From Nemania diffusa (Eukaryota > Ascomycota > Sordariomycetes > Xylariales > Xylariaceae): a stretch of 64,000 bases of DNA. The position numbers and the translations under genes were made by a program. Below, piece by piece: positions 24,929-36,100 of the stretch. The stretch is from contig JBBPUQ010000006.1 of NCBI GenBank assembly GCA_038501195.1, positions 558,001-622,000 of the forward strand, written 5' to 3'. The notes beneath the pieces are model-generated. The model searched no databases, was not told the origin of the DNA, and saw only the letters and a program-made list of their open reading frames with translations. The stretch's first letter is position 1, and the number at the start of each line of letters is the position of its first letter.

Positions 24929-27900
24929 ATGCAGCTACCCCTCCAGGCGCTCTCGCTGTCTGTGCTCCTCGCGCTGCCGGCCACCGTTCGCGCCGTCTTC
25001 CAGGACGAGGTCGGCCACATCGACTACCACCACGAGCTTCTCGGCGTCCCCCAACGCGAAACCACATTCTTCCACCGACCGCGACCCGAAGAGAAGGCGA
25101 GCCTCCTATACACTCTCAGCGACCTCGGCGTGCTCGGTGCCGTCAATCCTAGCACCGGCGCCGTGGTATGGCGACAGCTGCTAGCTGGCAATGTCACCGA
25201 TGGCGGGGGGTTTCTACGCGCTGCAGAGGACCAGACATGGCTGGCCGGCGCGCACGGTAGCTCTGTGAGCTCGTGGGATGCTCTGACCGGCCGCAACGTC
25301 TGGTCGCTAACGTTGAATGGCGAAATTAGAGACCTCGAAGTTATGGAGACTACAGAGCGAGGGGGCAAGGACGTACTTGCTCTCTACCAAGAACATGGCG
25401 CAACGGTCGCAAGGAGGATACACGGCTCCGAGGGACACGTCATCTGGGAACATAAAGAGGTGACCAAGGACGTGCCCTTGCAAGTGAGCACCAGCTTAGA
25501 AAAGGTCTTTGTCGTTACCTTACACGGGTCCCTCCTCTCATACAATCTGAAGGTCATAGTGCTGGACATCTTGACTGGCAAGAAGCTGGATGAGATCCCA
25601 CTTGGCACCAAGAGCGATGTTCAAAAGCCCGAAGACGTCATGTTTGTCGGTGCCAACTCAGCTGCCCCCATTGTTGCATGGACAGACAGCGCCACGAACA
25701 AGCTGAATGTCAACGTCCTGGGTCTCAAGACCAAACAGGAGTTCCCACTTTCCACGGACACGGTAGATGTGGAGATTCATGCGCCACACACTGTTCAATC
25801 CTCACCTCACTTCCTAGTACATAGTCGAACAAAGTCCGGTAGCAGAGCCGAGGTCTTCCACATTGATCTGAAGAGCAGCGCCATCACGAAGGCATACGAG
25901 CTTCCATTACTTGAGGGCGGGAGCGCTTTTTCAACAAGCTCATCTGGTGCCAATGTATACTTCACCAGAGTCACGGATGATGAGATTATTGTAACTTCGT
26001 CTACTTCACATGGTATCCTCGGCCGATGGTCTTTGAAGGCAGGAGCCGAGAAGCTTGGCGCCGTTCATGGTGTGTCTGAAGTCATCAGAAAATCCGGGGA
26101 CAGTTATGCCGTGCGAACCGTCGTTGTGACAGACTCAGATGATTGGACACAAATCGTAAACGGTGAACTTGCCTGGACACGTCTCGAGGGCTTGAGTGGT
26201 GCTGTGGCCGCGACTTGGGCCGAGATTCCCGAGTCGGAGGATCTAGCTAGAACTCTAGAGGCCGAGGCTCACAGTAATCCATGGTCGGCATATGTGCACC
26301 GTGTGAACCGTCATATCAACGACCTCCAATACCTCCCCGCTTACCTACAATCCATCCCTCAACGTCTACTCAGCAGCATCATTGGCTCTGAAACTACCCA
26401 GTCTACAGATCAACTCACACGGGATAGCTTTGGGTTTAACAAGCTCGTTGTTTTAGCAACTAAACGTGGAAAGCTATACGGCCTCGACGCCGGTAATCAC
26501 GGAAAGATCGTCTGGTCAAAGAATGCCAATGAGACACCGTCCGGAAAGTACTGGGACGTCAAGGCCATCCACGCCGACAATGCTAAGGGTTTCGTAACCG
26601 TTCGCGGTTCCGAAGGCGAATTCATCATCGTCAAGTCTGATACTGGTAGAACCGTTGAGGCTATGCCCTCTACTCTTTTCCCTCCCGTCGATAGTGCCGT
26701 TGTCGTAGACAGCGACGCTGGCCCTTGGCTTCTCCCTATCGAACGTGATGGCAAGCTTGCTGATGTGCAGGTTGGGTGGGCACCTAGACAGACCGTGGTC
26801 ACTCGCACGGGTGAGAATGAAATTCAGGGCTTTAGCTATGTGAAGAAGGATGAATTAGCCTCTCCGGTCTCGATTTGGAGCTTCTCGCCTCCAGTGGGAC
26901 AGCATATTGTCAACGTTGCAACTCGCCCCCAGCATGATCCCATTGCTTCTATCGGCCGAGTCCTTGGTGACAGGACAGTCAAATACAAGTACTTAAATCT
27001 CAACACGATAGTGGTTGCCGCTGTCGACACCAAGACCTCCGTGTTGTCCACTTATCTACTAGATACTGTCTCTGGACAAGTTCTAGCTTCCTCATCCTAT
27101 GAGGGCGTTGATCCCGATAAGGACATCAGCTGCACCATCTCCGAGAACTGGTTTCTGTGCACGTACTACGGCCAGTACGAACTACGCGAATCACAATCCC
27201 AGAACCTCAAAGGCTACCAAGCCGTCATCTCGGACCTCTACGAGTCCGAGCTCGCCAACGACCGCGGGCCCCTCGGCAACGCCGCCAACTTCTCCTCCCT
27301 CGACCCCGTCGACTCCCCCACCGGCCCGGCCCTCCCCTCGGTCGTCTCCAAAACCTTCATCCTCTCGGGCCCCCTCACCGCCCTCGCCGTGACGCAGACG
27401 CGCCAGGGCATCGCGAGCCGCCAGCTGCTGGCCTACATGCCCGCGTCCCGCGCCATCATCGGCCTCCCGCGCGCCCTGCTCGAGCCCCGCCGCCCCGCGG
27501 GCCGCGACCCCACCGCCGCCGAGCAGGAGGAGGGCCTCGCGCGCTACGCGCCCGCCATCGAGCTCGACCCCCGCCTGACGCTCACGCACTCGCGCGACGT
27601 GCTCGGCGTGCGCGCCATCCTCGTCGCGCCTGCCGTGCTCGAGAGCACGTGCCTCGTGCTCGCGTTCGGCGTCGACGTGTTCGGGACGCGCGTCGCGCCG
27701 TCGGCGGCGTTCGATGTGCTGGGCAAGGGGTTCAATAAGGTCACGCTCGTCGCGACTGTTGTTGCGCTTTTTGTGGGCGTGGTTGGGGTTGGGCCTATGG
27801 TGAGTCCTTTTCTTCTTTTCTTCTTCTTCTCCTTTCTTCTTTTGTGAATGTGTAGATGTGTAGAGAGTGAGTGAGTGAGTGCTAATTGTTCGAATAGGTC

Positions 27901-27942
27901 CGGAAAAAACAGATTAATTTGAGGTGGAATGCTCCTATGTAA
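24929..27942 (+). CDS. EMC1: ER membrane protein complex subunit 1 (EMC1)
   Basis: Two exons, 24929-27799 and 27898-27942, are separated by a 98-nt intron (GTGAGT donor, GCTAAT branch, ATAG acceptor), giving 971 residues. An N-terminal signal peptide (residues 1-22, ending ATVRA) precedes VFQDEVGHIDYHHELLG, the typical EMC1 start. The lumenal part has beta-propeller strands such as GAVNPSTGAVVWRQ and WDALTGRNVWS. A DUF1620-like region includes LVVLATKRGKLYGLD. One membrane helix lies near residues 937-957, and the short cytosolic tail KKQINLRWNAPM is supplied by exon 2. EMC1 is the large lumenal subunit of the ER membrane insertase. Without the intron the frame would read into a Phe/Leu-rich tail and stop at 27847, which is not family-like. 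The segment 27230-27740 is sharply GC-richer than the rest of the gene. Confidence 0.93.
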
Positions 27943-28780
27943 AAGACAAGAGGGAAGGAGGGGGTAAATGAAGGGGAATAAATGGCATGCAAAAGTGGGG
28001 GATGGTTGTGCGATATACTTATTTAGAGATGAATATATGTGGTTTTTGTTCGAATGTGAGGGAAATGTATAAAGGCTGTCTGTGAGGCGAGGTTATTGCG
28101 CGATATTGTGCATAAGACCTGGCTATGAGTTCAGGAGCCTCTTGGCGGCTTCGATTTGAGAGATTGACCTTTTAGGTTGCTAGGAATCATCGCGGATAAT
28201 AACCTTAACTTTAGAGTTGATGCGGCTGATAGGACAAGAGCTCTTATAGCGAAGCAGGTTCTCAGGGGGGATTAAAAGAGTTAGAGGTTCTAAAGGAGAG
28301 TCGCTACTATCTAGCTCAAGAACGCACCGAGCAGAGATATGAAAGTCAGGCAACGGAATGAGTAATTCTAGAGTGGAATCAGTCTATATACTCAAAACCA
28401 CTTTGCCTTGAAGTAACGACTGGGAATCGTATATGTGTTTAGTTGCTAGCGTATTTTCTATTCTCGTAGACTAGATAGGTAAAGGTCATGTATGGTGCCT
28501 GCCCTTATGTCTAACGGATGTGACATGGTCCTATCGCAGCTCAGAACATCCTCTATTTTACTCTGCTCGTTACTATAGACATAGTTTACCGCTTGATGTT
28601 CCCTCTTGTTTATTTTCTCTATTCCGATCCTTCATCGCGTGTATATCCTTAAGAGGGCTTGGATCGAATGCGAGATAAGAAGAGTCGAATGCTACCCAAA
28701 ACTGTAGGTGTATCCTATATACCGGGAAGTGTAAAGTGTTCTGAGAAGGGTGCACGATTTTATACAGATTCACAAGACAA
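27943..28780. other. Convergent intergenic region
   Basis: About 840 bp between the stops of EMC1 (plus) and the hydrolase-CorA gene (minus). It should contain both 3' ends. One small minus frame (28573-28773) has no protein character. Nothing else is seen. Confidence 0.5.
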
Positions 28781-31700
28781 TCATCGCCGCTTTCGATTCA
28801 CATCCGGAATTGTGTAATCCTCCATTTTGGCCTCCCTAACGGATTCCCAGAAGTCGTAATCAGCGCTCCGAGACTGCCTCGATCGAAGCACGGGTTTCCT
28901 TCTCGGCTTCGTTGCCTTCAATTTCTGCTGCCACTCCTGGACCTGTGACTTCAGGGGCTTGAATGGCTTCTTGATGGCCGTCTGTACCCTAGTGCTAAAC
29001 GCGACGATAAGGCTCGTGAGAACAAGCAGGGCGCTCGCCGGCAGGCTGATGGCGCCGATGACCCTCAGGCTGATGTTATTATCGCCGCCCCACTCCTGCG
29101 TGTTCATGCCGAACAGGCTCGTGAAGAAGCTCAGCGGCAGGAAGATCACGGTGAACGAGGTGAAGATCATCAGCGTCCGGTTCTGGCTTCTCGCCAGCTC
29201 CGTCTGCAGCCGGCTGAATCGCACGTCGTCTACGCGCTGCATCATCTCGAGGAGGGTCTGGTAGTCCTTTTTGACCGTGTCGATCCGATCCATCATGTCG
29301 CTCACCTGCTTCCTGTACTCGCCTAGTCTCTCTAGGGCACGATCAAGGAAGAGGACGCCATTCTGGGTTATTTCCACTCGGTTGCGCTTCAGGTAGCCGT
29401 CTCGCATGGTCTCGACGATGGTGGTCTGCTCGGTGAATAAGTCCCTCAGCGTTGTCAGCTCGTCGTTTGCGTCCCGCAGCTCGAGCAGGACGGACGTGTC
29501 TTCTCGGTTCATGCGCTCCGCCTGTTCGAGCTCTTGTTCTTGGCGCTTCTCGATGGATATCCGTTTCTTCTCTGCTTCTTCTGCGGAAACATCCGTGACT
29601 GGCATCAAGTGCGGAGACGCCTGCATTCGGAATCGTCGAAGTGAAGATGTCATGCGTTCCGCCTAGATACGTCAGCTCGTTTATATCTAGATGGGTATTA
29701 GGTATACGTACCATTATACCAATTGCCTCTTCAAAAATTCTAAAAACCTCCAAGTCAGGGTGCGAGTTTTGGTCGAGTAGTACAGTCACGGCATGCAGTG
29801 TCACGAGAGCCGCAAGGTCTAAGGCGTTCTCGCAGCGCACCGGCCCATTGATCTGGTTATGTATAGAGATCCGCAAATCGGCTGCTTGGAATAGCGTACC
29901 CTCCAAGGGGGAGGTTTCGCGTTCGGTAAAGAAGGTCACTAGGGTTGTCAAATCGAAGGCCCACAGCCAGAGTTGATCGACCATTAGTACGTTTCCATTC
30001 AACAAAGTGTCTTCTATGTCATCATCCAACACGCCTGAGTAGTCCGACTTGTAGTCATCGTTTATATTTGTTGGTTGTATTGGAAATATGGATGGAGGGA
30101 TATTCCGCGGCCCTGACACCGAGTCTTTCTCTTTCGTAAGTTTGTAGAGCATCTGGCTATCGTCACGAGCAGAGGTATCCTTTAGCCAAGGTTGGCCGTA
30201 CTGATCGAGAGTCCTCCTCAGATTCAGCGGGGTTTCGTTACCAATCTCCCCCCAGATAACACGAAGCTCAAGGCTTTCTAACTCGGCGACGTCTCGTGGG
30301 ACAGGATGAGCGCGGCCATGCTTTAGGCGCCGAAGTAAGAGTTGGCGACGCTTGACCATGCTTATGTACGTGTCATAGTGTAGATAAGGCAGGTAAAGAT
30401 GCAAATGGTTCGCAGGGTTGAAAGGGTTAAAAGTTGGGTTCTGCCGCAATGGATTCTCAAATTTACCCGGCAATGGAGACTCGGCTTGGCCAGTCAATAA
30501 ATATTAGATGTCGAACGGGTTCGATTCGGGACAAACTAGAAGTCAACTCACTGGTATTTATGCTGTCAAATCCACAACCAGGCTTGACATGGGGAACATG
30601 TGACTGGGCATGCCGCACTCTACCACTGTGCCAATTCTCACCCCGCAGCAAGTCAGAGTAATCCCGGTTGTCCGTGTCCGAGAGGGAATTGAATATCCTC
30701 TCGACCCACTGAGGATTATTGAAAGGCACATGAATCCAGTGATACTTGCGTCTATTTGGGTCTGGCCTTGAAAATCCTGCCGGGAGGTCTTTCAACGTCG
30801 AGCTGACATGCAGCACGCGCTGCTCAGGGGCCTCAGCAACGTGAGGGGATTTGTCTTCGGTTTCTAAAATTCCGGCTTAGCGTTCGCCAATTAAGTTCTA
30901 TACGACAGCGTTGGGCATACTTGTTGGCGCTACGAGTATTATGTCGGGTGTAGACAAACTGGGTGGGTATTGGGAAGATCCGACTTCAGGATCAGACCGC
31001 CTACGAGATATAGTGGCATCTGTATCTCGACCCGAGGTCTCGCTGGTGGCATGATGAATGCCGAAGCCTGTGGCAGGTTTGGAAGCCCGCGACCGGGTGT
31101 AAGTCTTTATTGATCTAGGAGAAGTGGTATGAAGTCTTTCTTGAATACAAGTTTCCAACCCTTTCTGGAGAAATTCTTCCAGGGGGTAGCGCGAGCTGTA
31201 AACCAGATGAGAGAAGGTCCCCGGATCGGGATTTTCGTAAAAGCCTGTGAGATCGATTTTCACGCGCTGCGAGAGATTAAAAGGCGTATGCACATATTCC
31301 CGAACAAGCGCTTCGGCATTACGTAGGGCATTTCCTAGATCTAAGAGATAGTGCTGCATTTTCCTAATATTTTGTAATCCGAACGATGCACAGTGCGCAT
31401 GATCACTGTCCAAAGAGAACACCTGCTCACGCCTCATCCCAAGCAGTGCAGACTGAACGGGTACTAAGAGCGTATCGAAACTCACCTCGGCGATTGCTGC
31501 CGAGCCTGAGCCCGAAAGCTGCGTGTTCACTGTCTCGTAAAAGCTCCATACGTGAATATCACCTGCAATCTGAGTAAATGAAGTCTGTAGCTCACGCAAG
31601 TAGCGATTGGCAAGGCGCAGGTCATGTGTAATGGAGAGCGGGAGAGGACTCTCAAGGTGCAGTATTTGGGGTAAGTTGTTCCTCAAGTTGGGCATGGAGA

Positions 31701-32268
31701 GGTAATCAGAGCCGAGATGTGGCGTGCAAAAAAAGGTAATGCCATGGCAGTTTTGTAGAACCCATCCGTGGTTGGTACCGCGCTCGCTTGCTCTGGTGAG
31801 CGCCCGTTTGACTACCAATCCCCCGATACTATGACATATGAAGAACAGCGGTCGCGAGTTTCGAACCTGCTGTCTGTCGCGCTGTATACTTTCAAGCAGA
31901 TCATCGGCAAGTTGATCTATTGTGAGACCCTCACATAGCTTGCGGTGCTGGTACAGAAGTACTCTCGCGGAGTTGACGGTCCCACGAATCCCGTGACGGA
32001 CCCAGACGCCTAAGGACTTGGGTAGAATGCGGGGGACAGCCGGCGTCAAGATGGCAGATCCAGTAAGCTCACGAATCGCTGGATAGTCATGTTGGACACG
32101 AGATGAGAACTCAAAGTAATCTTCAGGCAAAGGATCCCTATCCCAGGTGGCGTAAGGTGAAGCGCCTATGCACGGTACCGCGATAACGTCGACGGTCGTT
32201 TCATTGTAGCCCGTGGCGCCAATGTCGCCGTCTACCTGCGCGAAGCCTGCCGCTTCTGGTGCCAACAT
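28781..32268 (-). CDS. SesB-like alpha/beta hydrolase fused to CorA-like membrane domain
   Basis: Four exons (32268-30921, 30863-30552, 30484-29712, 29662-28781) join in phase across three short introns to 1104 residues. Residues 25-330 form a serine hydrolase of the SesB/SERAC1 kind: VDVIAVPCIGASPYATW (where relatives read GxGG), nucleophile elbow FFICHSIGGLVVKRA with Ser near 147, and SDHAHCASF with the candidate His near 290. After a variable linker comes the cytosolic region of fungal CorA-like proteins (RVLHVSSTLKDLPAG, RRTLDQYGQPWLKDTSARDD, LWLWAFDLTTLVTFF). A coiled coil follows, then two membrane helices at about 975-994 and 1012-1032 flanking a GMN motif near 996-998. SesB domains occur at the N-terminus of fungal NLRs; here a membrane domain replaces the NLR part. 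No ATG lies upstream in frame: the open frame runs to 32394, within 2 bp of the hAT-like end, so extra 5' exons cannot be excluded. Confidence 0.85.
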
Positions 32269-32387
32269 CTCGTGACATGGGCCAGGTTGCAAGCTCCGGT
32301 CCACCGGTGAGGAGGGAGGTAAGAAAGATGCCAAATTAAATGTTGCGTCGCATGAGGCTGTACCTACTATTGCAGAGTGGGCTGTGC

Positions 32388-32395
32388 ATCTCACC
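32388..32395. repeat. 8-bp target-site duplication, left copy (ATCTCACC)
   Basis: ATCTCACC directly precedes the left element end CAGCGCTACCC. The same eight bases recur directly after the right end at 48570. An 8-bp duplication is the hallmark of hAT-superfamily insertion. Confidence 0.75.
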
Positions 32396-32931
32396 CAGCG
32401 CTACCCACACACAGGTAAAGTAATACTTTGACTGACTGTCAATTAATTGACCCAATCCAGTCAAAATAATCGGTTTTAAATTAATTACAGGTAAAGTAAT
32501 AGTTCTTTAACTGACTTAGTACTTAAAAATTACTTCCAATTAATTTTACTATTTTCTTTTAAATATCTTTGGTTGTTTTTTTAATAAAAAAAAAAGCCTT
32601 TTTTTTTTAAGTAGGCTAAGTGGAAAAAGTAGATCATTTGACTATATAAAGCTTAACAATTAACTTAAAACAGTAATTAATAAATAAATACTCATTTTAG
32701 TTACTATATAATAGTTTATATCAAATGATTTTTTTATTTATATGTTATAAAATAAACTAGACTTAATTTAAAAAAATTTAAAATAATTTAATAAATTTAT
32801 TTTATATTTAGCAAATAAAAAATCTATATAAATATTTTTATATTTTATTTTTTTTTTTTTTACTTTTTTATATTAAGTAATTTATAAGTACTTATTAAAT
32901 TAACTGTTTTTTTTTATATATTTTTAGTTAT

Positions 32932-33161
32932 TGTATAAAGCTTATAAAAAAAGTAGAGCTTTAAACAAATAAAGTTATATTATATAAAAATCTATAAATA
33001 AAGAAAAAAAAAAAAAGTTAGAAATTTTTCTGTATAAAAATTGCTTATATATATATATAAAGCAGTTTAAAGCAGCAGTAAATAAGTTATTTATTTAATT
33101 ATATAATAAAATTATTTATTTATTTAAGCAATTAATAGTTTTAATATTAATTGATTTATAA
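32932..33161. repeat. LTR-like direct repeat, left copy
   Basis: It starts TGTATAAAGCTTATAAAA and contains the landmark GCAGCAGTAAATAAGTTATT near 33075. It aligns along its length with 39368-39597, and differences are mainly C/T and G/A transitions. For example, this copy has AAAGCAGTTTAAAGCAGC where the right copy has AAAGCGGTCTAAGGCAGC. This copy is the more mutated of the two. Confidence 0.65.
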
Positions 33162-36100
33162 TTACTTTTTTTTTAAAAAAATAATTTGTTTGCAAATTAT
33201 AAAATTTAAATATATAAATTTTAATTAAGTATTTTTTAATAAAAAAAAAAATCGCTTTAAATATTTATTATATTATTAATTACTAAGCTTTTGTTTTATT
33301 AAGTTATAATATAGCTTTTTTATAATTAATATTGTTAAATTTTAATAATAATATATTTTAAATATATTTTTTATATATATATATTTTTTTTTTTTATATA
33401 GTTAATAAATTATTATTAATATAAAAGCTTTTAATAATATTATTTTATATTATTTATAATTATTAATTTAGTTTTAAAAAAAGTTTTATTATATTTAAAT
33501 TGTTATTATAAAAGTTTTTTAATAATATAAAGCTATTTTTAAAATTTTTAATATAATATTATTTATTATTAATATTTTATTTTTTTTAATTAATTTAATA
33601 CTATAATTTTTAATAATATAGTTATATTATATATATTTTTTTTATTTTAATTTTTTTTTTACTTTTAAGTTTAAATATTTTGTTTTTAAAATTATTAACT
33701 TTTTAACTTATTAATAAATTATTAAAATATTTTTATAAATAATTAATATAATATTAATTTATTAATTATTATAATAATAAAACTTATAATATAAATATAT
33801 TATTATTTTTTTTTAATATTTTATATATTTATTATATTATTAAATAATTAAATTTATTTAAAAGTTTATTAATAATTTAAAATTATTGTTTTTTTAATAT
33901 AAATATATAATTGTTTATATTAAAATTAAAGTTATAACATTTTTAGTTAATTTATTTAATTATATAGTTTTAAATATATTTTAAATTTTTTTTAGCAAAA
34001 TTAACAAATTATATGATTTTTTATATTTTATTTTATATATTTATTTATAGTATTTTTTTAGTTATTAGTAAATTTTTTAACTTTTTTTAAATAATATAGT
34101 TTTTTTAATTAAAATAAAACAATATAAAAAATTTTATTTTAATTTTATAAAATAATAATTTTATTAATTTATAAAGTAATAAAGTTTATATATAATTTAT
34201 TATAAAAATTTATTTAAATTAATTATTTTAATAATAATTAATATAAAACTAAAGTTATTAATTTAAATATTTATTTATAATTTTAATTTATTTAATAGTT
34301 TTATAATAATTTATAAATATTAAAATATATTTAATTTTTATAATTTTATATAATTTATTTATAAATATAAATATAAACTAAAGTTTTTTATTAAATATTA
34401 TTATAATTAATATTTTAAAAATTTTAAAAAAACTTTTATAATATATTTATGCAGTATTTTTTACAATTATTTTTATAATATAAAATATAATTTATGCTTT
34501 TTTTTTATTAGTTTATTATAACTAATATATTATTAAAACTATGTTTATTTTTAAACATTTGTTTAAAATTAACAACTAAGTATTTTTATATATAATTTAA
34601 AATAAAAAATAATATAAGTTTACTAAATATTTTATTATATAAAATTTTTATAAAATAATATTTTATATAATTAAAAATATATATATTATAATTGTTTTTA
34701 AAATTAAGCTATTAATAACATTTTATAAAAAACTTATACGTTTTTTTTTTTTAAATATATTATAAACATTTTATTATATATTTTTTAAATAAGTTAAATA
34801 TAAAAATATAAAAAGTTAAAAATTATAAATTTTTTATTAAAAATAATTAAACTGTTAATTATTTATTACAAATTGTTTTTATTAAAAGTAGTTTTTTTAT
34901 AGTATATTTTTATAATTAATTAAAAACTTAATAAAACTTTTATATTTTTTTATAGTTTTATAATAAATAGTTTAATTTATTTAATTATTTATATAAATAT
35001 ATTATATATTAAGTTATTTATTAATTAAAAAATTATTAAATATTTTTATATTTTTTTTTTTTTTTTTTATATAACAAAATTTTTATATTTTTTTATTAAT
35101 ATATTAATTAATATATTTTTTTTTTTAAAACAATATATAATATAAAAATTATATTTTGTAAATAATTTAATTTATTTTATTTATTATAAATTTAAATATT
35201 ATTTTTAAAAAAAATATTTTAAAGTTTAATAATTAATTATTATTAAAAATAATTTAAATTGTTTATTAATTAATTTAAGTTGCTATTTTTTAAAAGTTAA
35301 TAATATTACAAACATTTTTTTATTAAAAATTTTATAATTTAATTTAATATTTTATAAAGTTTTAAAATAATAAATAATTAAATATTAATTATTATTATAT
35401 TTTTATAATAATATATTAGTTATTATATTATTAAAAATATTTATTTTAATTTTTATAAATAAGTTATATTTATAATATTATAGTATTAAATAAAATATTA
35501 GTACTTTTTTTAATTATATAAAAGTTTAATTATATTTTTAAATTTATAAAAAAACTATATATTTTTTAATTAGTTATATTATAAAAATAGTAATTTTATT
35601 ATAATTTTTAATAAATTTTTTATAAAAGTTATAAAATTTTAAAAAAAATTATATTTTTTTTATAATAATAAAAGTTTTTTAATTTTTTATTATATTTATT
35701 TTAATTAAATTAACTTAAATATTATTTATATTAATAATATATTTTAAAAACTTAGTTTTTATAATATAAAATTTAAGTTTTTTTAAATTTATTTAAAACT
35801 TTATAATATATAGTTATTATAATATTATTTATATATATTTTTTATAATTTTTTATATTGTTTAAATAAATAAAAATATTATTTATATATATATTATAAAA
35901 ATTGTTTAAATAATTAAACAATATATTGTTAATATATTTTTAAAATATAATAAATTTATTAATTAAATTAAATAAAAATATTTTATATTTAAAAAATTTA
36001 TAATATATATAAAAAATTATTAAATTTTTTTATTTAAGTTTTATATATATTTAATTAAATATTTGTTATATATTTAATTTAATAAATATATTAGTTTTAA

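Noticed and set aside
27157..27738. 193-codon plus-strand frame rich in Arg and Pro, and minus frame 27191-27589
   Set aside because: Both are shadow frames of the GC-rich part of EMC1; such frames stay open because GC-rich codons avoid stops.
30498..30535. tRNA T-arm-like sequence GGGTTCGATTCGGGAC
   Set aside because: It lies inside an intron of the hydrolase-CorA gene, and no acceptor, D or anticodon arm can be formed around it.
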